64,000 nucleotides of DNA, from the NCBI RefSeq assembly GCF_040151475.1, contig NZ_JBDKWG010000144.1:124001-188000 (forward strand). The letters run 5' to 3'. Shown piece by piece: positions 44,700-54,131 of the stretch. Made by a program: the position numbers and the translations under genes. The stretch comes from CAXBNB01 sp040151475 (GTDB lineage: Bacteria > Bacteroidota > Bacteroidia > Cytophagales > Cyclobacteriaceae). A model generated the notes under the pieces. The model saw only the letters and a list, made by a program, of their open reading frames with translations. It searched no databases and was not told where the DNA came from. How positions within the stretch are numbered: position 1 is the stretch's first letter; each line of letters opens with the position of its first letter.

Positions 44700-44861
44700 T
44701 TGGTTAGATTTACTATAAACAATGTTTTTTTTCTGGGGACAAACTGGCGTATATCAGCAGAATGTAGCAAGGCTCACCTAAGTAGGAGAATAACTTTTAC
44801 AAACCAATTTGAGAAACTATATTTGACAGGTGTTGTCAAGTGAATATTATCAAATGGAACT

Positions 44862-45152
44862 ATTGGAGAGATTTTAAGGAATCGTAGGCACACACTTGGA
44901 CTTCTTCTAAGGCAAGTGTCAGCTTATGTTGATATTGACCAAGCTATCTTGAGTAAGATTGAACGCAGTGAAAGAAAACCAACAAAGGAAATGCTTAATA
45001 AGCTATCAGAAATATTGAAACTGGACAGAGATGAATTATTGATTCAATATATGAGTGAAAAAAATGCATACGAGATTGTTGAACAAGATTGTGCGGACAA
45101 AGTATTGAAAGTCGCTGAAATGAAAGTGAAATATTTGAAGTCGCACCAATAA
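44862..45152 (+). CDS. XRE-type HTH protein of the restriction-modification system (start codon abnormal)
   Basis: From 44862 the frame encodes a complete XRE helix-turn-helix: IGEILRNRRHTLG (helix 1), LLLRQVSAYVDIDQAILSKIERSERKP (helices 2-3) and a C-terminal coil. There is no ATG, GTG or TTG in frame before the GTG at 44916, which would delete helix 1 and half of helix 2. The only upstream ATG (44854) is one base out of frame and stops after seven codons. Either an ATT start is used or a base has been lost. Such HTH proteins often time expression of the nuclease. The methyltransferase starts ten bases downstream. Confidence 0.65.
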   Translation: MGEILRNRRHTLGLLLRQVSAYVDIDQAILSKIERSERKPTKEMLNKLSEILKLDRDELLIQYMSEKNAYEIVEQDCADKVLKVAEMKVKYLKSHQ

Positions 45153-45162
45153 AAAATTGAAC

Positions 45163-46521
45163 ATGCAAGAATTAACAGCAAACCAAGAACATTTAAGTAT
45201 TGTTGAAGAATCTCAACTAGCTGTAAAGTATTACAAAAGAGGGACTTCAATAAAGCATGAAGATCAAAGTACATTAAAAGTACTTTCTCTTTTTTCTGGG
45301 TGTGGCGGTATGGATTTGGGTTTTGAAGGCGACTTTTCTGTATTGGGCTCTTCAGTTAATGAATTGTTACATCCAGACTTCATTGAAAAAAGATTAGAAA
45401 ATGGGTTTGTCAAACTAAAGAAAACTCGTTTCAAGACTATATTCTCAAATGACATATTGAATGACGCTCGAAATGCGTGGGTCAATTATTTTTCAAAAAG
45501 AGGACATAACGCTGAGGACTTTTATACAGATAGCATTGTTGATTTAGTGAAACTTCATCGTAGCGGAACAGATGTATTTCCTCAAGATGTCGATGTGGTT
45601 ACAGGAGGCTTCCCATGTCAGGATTTTAGCATTGCAGGAAAACGAAATGGCTTTACTTCTCATAAAAATCATAAAGGGGAATTGAACACAGAAAATACAG
45701 CCACAGAGGAAACTCGTGGACAACTGTATATGTGGATGAAACAAGTTATAGAGATCGCCAAACCCAAAATATTTATCGCTGAAAACGTAAAAGGTTTAGT
45801 CAATCTGTCAAATGTTAAAGACATCATCCAAAGCGATTTTTCTTTAACAGGAGATAATGGGTATTTAGTTTTAAATCCTCGTGTATTACATGCCGCTGAT
45901 TATGGTGTTCCCCAGTCCAGAGAACGAATATTTTTTATTGGTATTAAGAAATCTGTTTTAAAGAAATCTGCCCTTGAGGAATTGGAAAAAGAAATTATTT
46001 CTGACAAATTCAATCCATATCCCAAACCAACACACGCATATACAACTGATGGTGAATATCTAAAACGCCATGTTGATTTAAAAGAGCTCTTTTCCAATTT
46101 AGAAGAACCAGAAAAAACCAGCGATTTATCCCAAAAATATTACTCAAAGGCGAAATATATGGGCAAACATTGTCAGGGTCAGATTGAAATTAAACCTGAC
46201 GGAATAAGTCCGACAATTAGGGCAGAACACCACGGAAATATTGAATTTAGGAGATTGTCTAAAAAGAACGGTGGGTTACTCAATGATGAACTTTCAAAAG
46301 GATTGAAGGAAAGAAGATTAACCCCTAGAGAGTGTGCATTAATCCAGACTTTTCCTCCAGATTTTGATTTTGTTGTTGAAAATAAAACAGGAAGAAAAGG
46401 ATCATTTTTGGTAAGTCCTTCAAAGGCATATAAAATTATTGGTAATGCCGTCCCCCCTCTACTCGCTTACAATTTAGCCAAACGAATAGAGCAAAATTGG
46501 GACTTATATTTTAAGAAGTAA
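45163..46521 (+). CDS. type II DNA (cytosine-5) methyltransferase
   Basis: 452 residues from the ATG at 45163. C5-methyltransferase motifs in order: I (LFSGCGGMDLGF), IV (GGFPCQDFS, nucleophile Cys152), VI (ENVKGL), VIII (QSRERIFFIG), IX (RRLTPRECALIQTFP) and X (IGNAVPPLLAYNLA). The region between VIII and IX holds the target-recognition domain. An extra insert of about 60 residues lies between motifs I and IV (ELLHPDFIEKRLENGFVKLKK is in it). It protects the host site from the adjacent nuclease. Recognition sequence not deducible. The gene is AT-richer than the downstream DUF1553 gene. Confidence 0.95.
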   Translation: MQELTANQEHLSIVEESQLAVKYYKRGTSIKHEDQSTLKVLSLFSGCGGMDLGFEGDFSVLGSSVNELLHPDFIEKRLENGFVKLKKTRFKTIFSNDILNDARNAWVNYFSKRGHNAEDFYTDSIVDLVKLHRSGTDVFPQDVDVVTGGFPCQDFSIAGKRNGFTSHKNHKGELNTENTATEETRGQLYMWMKQVIEIAKPKIFIAENVKGLVNLSNVKDIIQSDFSLTGDNGYLVLNPRVLHAADYGVPQSRERIFFIGIKKSVLKKSALEELEKEIISDKFNPYPKPTHAYTTDGEYLKRHVDLKELFSNLEEPEKTSDLSQKYYSKAKYMGKHCQGQIEIKPDGISPTIRAEHHGNIEFRRLSKKNGGLLNDELSKGLKERRLTPRECALIQTFPPDFDFVVENKTGRKGSFLVSPSKAYKIIGNAVPPLLAYNLAKRIEQNWDLYFKK

Positions 46522-46522
46522 G

Positions 46523-47587
46523 ATGGTTGTATCTGTTAATCCCGAACCTAGTCATAATGAATTTAGTTTACTCCTAAATTCAACTATTGATGAGCTAAAT
46601 GCACATGCCAAGAAAGCTCCTAAAAAAATTGAACAATTACGTGGAAATAAACTAGAACCTTATGTTCAAGCAGTAATGACTGACTTGGCAGTAGGATCCA
46701 AATTTGAAAACTCTATCGAATTAATTGGGGGGCAAAAATTCCCAGACATTATCGCTAAAAAGTATTACGGAATTGAAGTCAAGACCACAACTCAAAACCA
46801 TTGGAAGACGACAGGAAATAGTGTTTTAGAATCTACAAGGGTTGATGATGTTGAACGCATATTTATGTTGTTCGGGAAATTAGGTAGCCCTATAGAATTT
46901 AGATCAAGGGCATACGAAGAATGTTTATCGGAAGTAGTAGTAACGCATTCTCCAAGGTATTTGATTGACATGAATTTGGAAAAAGGCAAAACGATCTTTG
47001 ACAAAATCAACATTTCTTACGACACTTTAAGAAAAGAACAGAATCCAATAAAGCCAATAACTGATTACTATAAAAGTAAGCTAAAACCCGGACAAGATTT
47101 ATGGTGGATTGATCAAGAAGAAAGTAAATCAAGCAACTTGGTTATTAATATCTGGAACAATCTAAGTATTGAGGAACGACAGATTGTAAAGAATCGAGCC
47201 ATGGCATACTTCCCTGAGCTGTTTAGTAATAGGAGTGATAAATTTGTTCGACTCGCAATTTGGCTTGTTACTAGAGAAGCTGTTGTATGTCCAAATGTAA
47301 GAGACATATTCACAGCAGGCGGAAAAGGTGATTACTTAATCAATGGAGAATTTCACACGAATATTCCACGGATTTTTTTGAACCTATTTGACAACTTAAA
47401 TTCAGTTATAAATACTTTGCACGAAACATCTGCTGTAGAACTTACCGAATATTGGAATCAAAAGACATCTGAAAAAAGAAAGATAAGTGACTGGGTAGAT
47501 TTGGTTAACAAGTATTCTAAAACAATTAGCGCTGCGAGTCATTTAAACTTAAAAAACATGCTTACTAGGCTTAGTATAATTCAATAA
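46523..47587 (+). CDS. predicted type II restriction endonuclease (PD-(D/E)xK)
   Basis: 354 residues, starting one base after the methyltransferase stop. A nuclease core is visible as FPDIIAKKYYGIEVKTT: Asp75, Glu85 and Lys87 with the PD-x9-ExK spacing of restriction enzymes. Before it, LRGNKLEPYVQAVMTDLA may supply the helix with the first acidic residue. The C-terminal half is helical. I do not recognise a named restriction family, so specificity is unknown. Position directly after the C5-methyltransferase supports the function strongly. Confidence 0.85.
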   Translation: MVVSVNPEPSHNEFSLLLNSTIDELNAHAKKAPKKIEQLRGNKLEPYVQAVMTDLAVGSKFENSIELIGGQKFPDIIAKKYYGIEVKTTTQNHWKTTGNSVLESTRVDDVERIFMLFGKLGSPIEFRSRAYEECLSEVVVTHSPRYLIDMNLEKGKTIFDKINISYDTLRKEQNPIKPITDYYKSKLKPGQDLWWIDQEESKSSNLVINIWNNLSIEERQIVKNRAMAYFPELFSNRSDKFVRLAIWLVTREAVVCPNVRDIFTAGGKGDYLINGEFHTNIPRIFLNLFDNLNSVINTLHETSAVELTEYWNQKTSEKRKISDWVDLVNKYSKTISAASHLNLKNMLTRLSIIQ

Positions 47588-47601
47588 TAAGCAGTGAACA
47601 A

Positions 47602-50600
47602 ATGAAAACCAACCAACTCTTCATACTTACAATTGCCACCATTCTTACTGTGGTTTGTGGTTGGTATTTTTTTAGTTCGTCATCAGCACAATCCAGTATT
47701 TCCTACAATCAACATGTGCAGCCTGTACTGGCAGCAAAATGCTATACCTGTCACGGTCCGGATAAGGAAAAAATGAAAGCAGGACTGAGGTTGGACATCA
47801 GGGAATCTTTGCTGGATACGCTGGAGTCGGGAAATACAGCACTCAATCCGATGGATTTTAGTAAAAGCGAAATCATCAAACGGATTGAGTCTTCCGATCC
47901 TGATTTTATGATGCCACCACCGGATGCTCCCAAGCAACTGGACGAAGAAGAAGTACAGGTGATAAAAAAGTGGGTGGAAGAAGGAGCAAAATGGGAAAAT
48001 CATTGGTCTTACGAACCGCTTAAAAAGCAGATACCTCCGGAAATATCAGAAGCATCCTGGTCGCAAAATCCGATTGATCCATTTATTTTCCAGGCACAAG
48101 AAAAGCTGGGCTTGCAGCATGCTCCTGAGGCTAACAAACGTACTTTGCTGCGGAGGTTGACTTATGACCTGCATGGTTTGCCACCTACACCAGAGCAGAT
48201 GAAAGCCTTTTTGGAAGACGACTCTGACGATGCGTATGCCAGAATGGTAGATACCCTTCTGGCTTCTCCCCGCTATGGCGAACGCTGGGCAAGACATTGG
48301 CTGGATGTGGTGCATTATGGGGAAACCCACGGTTATGACAAAGACAAGCGACGACCAAATGCATGGCCATACCGGGACTATGTGATAGATGCTTTTAACA
48401 AAGACCTGCCTTACACCAGATTCATTGAAGACCAGATAGCCGGAGATGTGTTACATCCTGATGATCCTCAATCCACGGTAGCACTCGGCTTTTTGGCGGC
48501 AGGGCCATGGGATTTGGTAGGACATGTGGAAGTACGGGATGGCACAGTAGATAAACGCATTGTCCGTAACCTTGACCGGGATGATATGGTAAGTTCCGTA
48601 ATGGCAACTTTCACCGGGCTTACCGTACAATGTGCCAGATGCCATGATCATAAATTTGATCCTATCAAACAAGCAGATTATTATAGTTTGCAGGCTGTAT
48701 TTGCAGGGATAGATCGTGCGGATCGTTCTTTTGATAAGAATCCTGAAATCCATCGAACCAGATTACATCTAAAACAAGAAAAACAAGAATTGGAAAACCA
48801 GTTGGATAATTTGGGGGAACAGATGGGTGAAAAGGCGAAAAAGGAAATTGAAGAGGTACAAAAACAGCAAAAAGACGTTTCTAACAAAATTTCCGGATTA
48901 AGGTATCCTGGTAGCAAAACATTTGGGTATCATTCTGCCATAGAGCCAAAAGCAGATGTAGAAAAATGGGTGCAAATTGATTTGGGAAGTATTGTTGATC
49001 TGGAAAAAATTGTGCTGACTCCTGCACATCCTACCGAGGGTCTTACTATGCCGGGTTATGGCTTCCCCTTGCGCTTTGTTTTGGAAGTCTCACCCACTTC
49101 TGATTTTTCTTCTGCTAAAACCATTGTTGATTTTAGCAAGGAAAATCATAACGAACGTACAGACAGACCTTATGTTGTTTTGATAGAAAACATACCTGCC
49201 CGCTACATACGTCTTACTGCCAACAGGCTTTGGAAGGGTAGAGATCAGGATCATTTTTTAGCTATGGCGGAGATACAGGCTTTTGCAAAAGGAAAAAATG
49301 GAGCCAGAAATGCCAAAGTGGAAGTGTTGGATAGTTTCATAGACAAACGATGGAATCCTGATTTTCTTACCGATGGTTTCAATAGCCATGGTTTGATAGG
49401 TGGAGAGGTTTTGCCCAAAGAATTGCAAAAAGACTTTAATGAGGCAGAAAGGGAACTTACGGGACTAAGGGGAAAAGAAAACCTTCTTCGTAAAAGTGTA
49501 TTGACTCGGGTGGAAAAAACAAAACTAGATCGTATCCGGTCATTTCTTCTTTCAATAGAAGATTCATTGAGTCAGCTACCGAGTCCAAGCCATGTATATG
49601 CTGCTGCTACGGAATTTAGGAGTCAGTACCAATTTACTCCTCCAAAAGGCATCCGCACCATACATCGGTTGAATAGGGGAGATACTGAGCAGCCACTGGA
49701 GGAAGTCTTTGCCGGAACTGTGGAAGTGTTTGAAGGTATGCCCGATTATTTTGATCTTCCTGAAGGACATACTGAAGGTAATCGTCGTGCGGCACTTGCT
49801 AAATGGACTACCGATAAGCGCAATGTTCTGACCTGGAGGTCAATTGTTAACAGGATCTGGAAATACCATTTTGGCAGAGGTATTGTAGCTACTCCCAACG
49901 ATTTTGGAAAAATGGGTACACCTCCCAGCCACCCGGAATTACTGGATTATCTGGCAGGAGAGTTCCTTGATAACGGACAGTCTGTCAAATGGCTTCATAG
50001 ATTAATAGTAACAAGTGCGACATACAAACAGCAGTCTTTGCAGGATAAGAAAAACTACCAGATTGATAGTGAAAACCGTTATTTATGGCGGTCAAACCGC
50101 AGACAGTTGGAAGCTGAGGCTATAAGAGATGGTGTTTTGGCAGTAAGCGGAAAATTGGATTTGACCATGGGTGGTCCTGGTTTTGATGCATTTAAATATG
50201 AAGATGACCATTCCCCACGCTATTTGTACAAAGATTATGACGCTTATGATCCATCCTCTTTTCGCCGGGCAATCTATCGTTTTATAGTGAGGAGCGTTCC
50301 TGATCCGTTTATGAGTACTCTGGATTGTGCTGATCCATCGCAAAGTGTTCCGGTGAGGAATGAAACAGTGACAGCTTTGCAGGCACTTTCAGCTTTGAAT
50401 AACCCGTTTATGGTGCGTCAGGCTGCATTTTTTGCAGACCGTTTGGAAAAAGAATCAACCGGATTGAAATCACAAATATCAAGAGCTTATGAACTGGCAC
50501 TGCAACGGAAACCGGACGAAAGGGAATTGTCTGAATTGGAAGAATATGCAAACAAGCATGGACTACCTGCGGCATGCAGGTTGATTTATGCCATGAACGA

Positions 50601-50619
50601 ATTTTTATACATCGATTGA
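47602..50619 (+). CDS. DUF1549/DUF1553 protein with planctomycete-type cytochrome c domain
   Basis: 1005 residues. An N-terminal hydrophobic segment (about 5-27) exports or anchors it. A PSCyt1 haem site follows: Cys47, Cys50, His51 in CYTCHGPDK. DUF1549 spans about 145-350, a charged coiled coil about 390-430, an F5/8 type C (discoidin-like) carbohydrate-binding-type domain about 435-560, and DUF1553 about 725-985. Such proteins are abundant in Planctomycetota and paired with DUF1501 proteins; their reaction is unknown. The stop is one base from the DUF1501 start, and the gene heads the locus that continues into the sigma factor and Sus genes. Confidence 0.9.
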   Translation: MKTNQLFILTIATILTVVCGWYFFSSSSAQSSISYNQHVQPVLAAKCYTCHGPDKEKMKAGLRLDIRESLLDTLESGNTALNPMDFSKSEIIKRIESSDPDFMMPPPDAPKQLDEEEVQVIKKWVEEGAKWENHWSYEPLKKQIPPEISEASWSQNPIDPFIFQAQEKLGLQHAPEANKRTLLRRLTYDLHGLPPTPEQMKAFLEDDSDDAYARMVDTLLASPRYGERWARHWLDVVHYGETHGYDKDKRRPNAWPYRDYVIDAFNKDLPYTRFIEDQIAGDVLHPDDPQSTVALGFLAAGPWDLVGHVEVRDGTVDKRIVRNLDRDDMVSSVMATFTGLTVQCARCHDHKFDPIKQADYYSLQAVFAGIDRADRSFDKNPEIHRTRLHLKQEKQELENQLDNLGEQMGEKAKKEIEEVQKQQKDVSNKISGLRYPGSKTFGYHSAIEPKADVEKWVQIDLGSIVDLEKIVLTPAHPTEGLTMPGYGFPLRFVLEVSPTSDFSSAKTIVDFSKENHNERTDRPYVVLIENIPARYIRLTANRLWKGRDQDHFLAMAEIQAFAKGKNGARNAKVEVLDSFIDKRWNPDFLTDGFNSHGLIGGEVLPKELQKDFNEAERELTGLRGKENLLRKSVLTRVEKTKLDRIRSFLLSIEDSLSQLPSPSHVYAAATEFRSQYQFTPPKGIRTIHRLNRGDTEQPLEEVFAGTVEVFEGMPDYFDLPEGHTEGNRRAALAKWTTDKRNVLTWRSIVNRIWKYHFGRGIVATPNDFGKMGTPPSHPELLDYLAGEFLDNGQSVKWLHRLIVTSATYKQQSLQDKKNYQIDSENRYLWRSNRRQLEAEAIRDGVLAVSGKLDLTMGGPGFDAFKYEDDHSPRYLYKDYDAYDPSSFRRAIYRFIVRSVPDPFMSTLDCADPSQSVPVRNETVTALQALSALNNPFMVRQAAFFADRLEKESTGLKSQISRAYELALQRKPDERELSELEEYANKHGLPAACRLIYAMNEFLYID

Positions 50620-50620
50620 T

Positions 50621-52066
50621 ATGAAAAGTAAGCACAGACCCATAAAATCAGTATCCCGACGTGAGTTTCTTTGGCGTTATGGTGGTGGATTGGGTGGCCT
50701 GGCCTTGGCACATCTGATGGGTTGTGGCGACAGTCTTACCTCAGGAAGTTTCCTTTCCAAAGAGCAGCATGTTCCTCACCATTTGCCAAAAGCCAAGCGT
50801 GTCATTCAGCTCTTTATGTCCGGAGCAGCCAGTCAGGTCGATACTTTCGATTACAAACCCGAGCTGATCAAACGAGCCGGAATGCCATTTGATCCGGGAG
50901 GAAAAATAGAACTATTCCAAAGTTCTCCGGGAGTGGTGATGCCTGCTCCGTGGGAATGGAAACAATATGGAGAATGTGGGAAATGGGTTAGTGGGCTGGT
51001 ACCTCATCTGGCACAATGTGTCGATGATATAGCTTTTTTACCTTCCATGGTGGCTACTTCTAATGTACACGGACCAGCGACTTTCATGCAAAATACAGGA
51101 TTTGTCCTGCCAGGATTTCCGAGTGTCGGGGCATGGGTGAGTTATGGTTTGGGAAAAATCACTGACAACCTCCCCACTTTTGTAGTACTGCCTGATTCTC
51201 GTGGTTATGGTCCCGGAGGCCCTAAAAATTGGGGATCCGGTTTTTTGCCTTCCAATCATCAGGGAACACTGGTCAGGCCATCACTGGAAAATCCGATAGC
51301 TGATCTTTTTCCTCCGGACGATGAATTCATTACACCTGAGGCTGACAAAGATGGTATGAAAGTGCTCAATCATTTGAACAAAGCTCACCTCAAAAACAGG
51401 GAACAGGATTCCCGTTTGGAAGGGCGTATCCAAAGCTATGAACTGGCAGCCCGCCTGCAATTGGCTGCTCCGGAAGTGTTTAGCATGGAAGGAGAATCTG
51501 AGACCATCAAAAAACTTTACGGTCTGGACAATCCCATTACGGAAGATTTTGGTCGCAACTGCCTGATCGCAAGGAGACTTCTGGAAAGAGGAACCCGGTT
51601 TGTGCAGATCTGGAGTGGTGCTGACAATGCTTTTCCGCGTAGAAATTGGGATTCACACGAAGACCTCAAAAAAGATCATGGAGAAATGGCTGCAAGTATG
51701 GACAAACCTGCTGCAGCTTTGTTGATTGATCTCAAGCAAAGAGGAATGCTGGATGATACCATCGTCTATTGGACAACAGAGTTTGGACGAATGCCCTGTA
51801 GTCAGGGAAGTGCAGGCAGAGACCACAATCCATTTACATTTACATCCTGGGTGGCAGGTGGAGGCATCAAAGGCGGAGTAACTTATGGTGCCAGTGACGA
51901 ATGGTCTTATAAAGCTGTGGATAATCCAACCTACTGTTATGATTTACATGCTACAATTTTGCATTTGCTTGGGATTGACCACAAAAGGTTAACTGTCCAG
52001 AACAATGGTATTGACCGTCGGTTGACTGATGTACATGGTCATGTGATCAGTGATATTATAGCTTAA
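50621..52066 (+). CDS. DUF1501 (sulfatase-like fold) protein, Tat-exported
   Basis: 481 residues. A twin-arginine signal SRREFLWRYGGGLGGLALAH lies at about residues 9-28, followed by a lipobox-like GCGDS. The DUF1501 domain has RVIQLFMSGAASQVDTFDYKPE, LLERGTRFVQIWSGADN, and the acidic/His-rich DDTIVYWTTEFGRMP and GRDHNPFTF. DUF1501 shares the alkaline phosphatase/sulfatase-like fold and may bind metals. Export folded through Tat would allow a cofactor to be loaded in the cytoplasm. It is the standard partner of DUF1553 proteins. The reaction is unknown. Confidence 0.9.
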   Translation: MKSKHRPIKSVSRREFLWRYGGGLGGLALAHLMGCGDSLTSGSFLSKEQHVPHHLPKAKRVIQLFMSGAASQVDTFDYKPELIKRAGMPFDPGGKIELFQSSPGVVMPAPWEWKQYGECGKWVSGLVPHLAQCVDDIAFLPSMVATSNVHGPATFMQNTGFVLPGFPSVGAWVSYGLGKITDNLPTFVVLPDSRGYGPGGPKNWGSGFLPSNHQGTLVRPSLENPIADLFPPDDEFITPEADKDGMKVLNHLNKAHLKNREQDSRLEGRIQSYELAARLQLAAPEVFSMEGESETIKKLYGLDNPITEDFGRNCLIARRLLERGTRFVQIWSGADNAFPRRNWDSHEDLKKDHGEMAASMDKPAAALLIDLKQRGMLDDTIVYWTTEFGRMPCSQGSAGRDHNPFTFTSWVAGGGIKGGVTYGASDEWSYKAVDNPTYCYDLHATILHLLGIDHKRLTVQNNGIDRRLTDVHGHVISDIIA

Positions 52067-52144
52067 AATAAATTGTTACTTTAGGAAAAATACGTTAAGT
52101 CTGGTTTTGCTATGGATTGACTTTATTTTGTAGATTGCAAACAG

Positions 52145-52723
52145 ATGAAAAAGAAAAGTGAGCAAATACTATGGAATTTGTTTAGAGAAGGGGATCGGAA
52201 AGCCTTTGAAAATATGTTCCTGAAGTTTAACCCTATTCTGTTCACTATTGGTCTCAAAATGACCTCTGACAGGTCATTGATTGAAGACAGTATTCATGAG
52301 GTTTTTATTGATTTATGGAATAAAAGATCAAGATTGCCGGAGGTAGATACGGTTAAATATTACCTGATAGTGTGCTATAGACGTATGCTTTTGCTGTATT
52401 TAAAGGAAAGCAACAGAAATGTTGACATCAATGAACAATCATTTGTGTTGGTCGATTCTGAAGAGTATAAACAGATAGAAGACCAATTGAATACCGATAC
52501 GATTAGTAAATTAAAGCATGCCATTGAGGAGCTTCCTTCCCGCCAAAAGGAAATTATTGAATTGCGGTTTATGAAATCGATGAGTTATGATGAGATTCAG
52601 GAAATAATGGAAATCAATTACACCTCTTCCCGAAAACTGGTTTACAAAGCCATTAACAACCTCAAAAAGCACTTGAAAGGTAATAGTTTCAATCTTGTGT
52701 TAATTCTGGCTCTATTGAGTTGA
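52145..52723 (+). CDS. ECF-type RNA polymerase sigma factor
   Basis: 192 residues. Region 2 (about 20-85) contains FTIGLKMTSDRSLIEDSIHEVFIDLWNKR in two conserved pieces; region 4 (about 120-180) contains ELPSRQKEIIELRFMKSMSY and a helix-turn-helix ending SSRKLVYKAINNLKKHL. It is the Bacteroidota PUL-type ECF sigma factor controlled by FecR. It lies 78 bases after the DUF1501 gene and 205 bases before the fecR-like gene. Confidence 0.93.
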   Translation: MKKKSEQILWNLFREGDRKAFENMFLKFNPILFTIGLKMTSDRSLIEDSIHEVFIDLWNKRSRLPEVDTVKYYLIVCYRRMLLLYLKESNRNVDINEQSFVLVDSEEYKQIEDQLNTDTISKLKHAIEELPSRQKEIIELRFMKSMSYDEIQEIMEINYTSSRKLVYKAINNLKKHLKGNSFNLVLILALLS

Positions 52724-52928
52724 TACTGATTGCGCAAAGACACATGTAAAAACGTACCGCTAGCTTCGTATTAAGCCTTATTTCAACCATCCCTCTGGCA
52801 TTCATTTATTTTTTCTAAAAAAAAAATTGAATAAAGAGGCTACAAAACAAATCTCTCCCTCTCTTATCCTAACAAAATAGTCCATTGTTGTTTTAAACCC
52901 AATGGCAGCATGATATTATTCTAATCAA

Positions 52929-53969
52929 ATGAACAACGAAAAACTGGAAATAGAAGACCTTTTACTCGATAAGGGCTTCAGAAATTGGGCTTCAGGAATT
53001 GAAGATGATGAATTTCAATTTTGGAACTTACTGAAGGAAGAATACCCACAATTTAAAAAAGCGATGATGCAGGCCAGGTATATTGTTATCACTGCTGAAG
53101 AAGAACTTCCTGCCATTGACGAGGAAACCAATAATAAAATGCTGGCCAATTTGAGGCAAAAGCTTGGCTGGAGTCATGAAACGGTGGTTAGAACACTAAA
53201 TTCATCAAAAAAACAACTGTACCTTAAGATTGCTGCTGTAGTTGCATTGATAATTATGTTTGGTGTGGTTGCTTTTGAAATGGGTGAAAGGAATAATGCC
53301 AAAATGCAAGCAGTATCCGAAGTGTTTGTGCAAAAGAGTACCCCAAAAGGAGCTAAGTTGAATTTTTACCTTGAAGATGGTACGCACATAATTTTGAACG
53401 CAGAAAGTCAGATAAGATTTAGTAGTACTTATGCGACAGACTCAAATAGAAATGTGTACCTGGAAGGAGAGGCTTATTTTGAAGTAGCCAAAGATAAGAA
53501 AAGACCTTTTACTGTTTTTACAGACAACCTTAGTACTGTAGCATTAGGTACGGCATTCAATATCAATGCTCACCCTGAAGAAGACAAAGTACAGATAGCA
53601 TTGGTAGAAGGATCGGTATTAGTAAAAAATTCAAAAAACGAATCGAATGTAATCCTTGCTCCGGGAAATAAATTGCTGGCAGACAAATTGAACAACGATT
53701 TTATACAAGAGAAATTTGATGTAAAGGAAGTGACATCATGGAAGGATGGAATCATCTTTTTGGATAAAACAGATTTTGACGAGTCAATTCAAATACTGGA
53801 AAGATGGTATGGAGTAAATATTACTGTGTCAAATAAGCCTAAAACCCTTTTGACCTGCTCAGGTGAATTTGAAAACGATAATCTCGATAATGTTCTTAAG
53901 AGCTTAGGGTTTGCTTTGAAATTTGATTTCGAGATAAAAAATAAAGATGTTAAACTGAAATTTAAATGA
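52929..53969 (+). CDS. FecR-family anti-sigma factor
   Basis: 346 residues. A cytoplasmic N-terminus (about 1-95) binds sigma, one membrane helix (about 97-117, YLKIAAVVALIIMFGVVAF) crosses the inner membrane, and the periplasmic FecR domain (about 135-235) has VYLEGEAYFEVAKDKKRPFTVF, split around the conserved F-E-V. A DUF4974-type C-terminal domain (about 275-346) ends the protein. It should hold the upstream sigma factor inactive until signalled by the STN domain of the downstream SusC. Confidence 0.94.
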   Translation: MNNEKLEIEDLLLDKGFRNWASGIEDDEFQFWNLLKEEYPQFKKAMMQARYIVITAEEELPAIDEETNNKMLANLRQKLGWSHETVVRTLNSSKKQLYLKIAAVVALIIMFGVVAFEMGERNNAKMQAVSEVFVQKSTPKGAKLNFYLEDGTHIILNAESQIRFSSTYATDSNRNVYLEGEAYFEVAKDKKRPFTVFTDNLSTVALGTAFNINAHPEEDKVQIALVEGSVLVKNSKNESNVILAPGNKLLADKLNNDFIQEKFDVKEVTSWKDGIIFLDKTDFDESIQILERWYGVNITVSNKPKTLLTCSGEFENDNLDNVLKSLGFALKFDFEIKNKDVKLKFK

Positions 53970-54101
53970 GGTGAGCCAATGACATAAAATCTAAAACAAA
54001 AAAATAACAGGAACTATCAGATAGCCCCTGCTAAATAAGATCAAATAATTATTGTTGCCTATCGCCAAATATTCAGACAATAAATATCTGTTCTAAACGA
54101 G

Positions 54102-54118
54102 TAAAAGTGAAACTTTTA
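54102..54118. promoter_or_regulatory. short hairpin in the susC leader
   Basis: TAAAAGT and ACTTTTA around GAA, 13 bases before the susC-like start. Perfect but short and AT-rich; possible leader hairpin near the ribosome entry region. Confidence 0.3.
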
Positions 54119-54131
54119 ACTATTCAAAGAT

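Larger units (their letters stand above)
44485..44861. other. 377-base gap with repeat remnants before the restriction-modification genes
   Basis: No intact gene. It contains a perfect 14-base palindrome (44627-44640) and copy 2 of the 20-base repeat (44680-44699). The interval may mark the left edge of the inserted restriction-modification island. Confidence 0.5.

Noticed and set aside
52106..52130. Promoter before the ECF sigma gene
   Set aside because: TTTG and TTATTTTG elements are present, but the spacing (13 bases) is too short and the -7 box mismatches.
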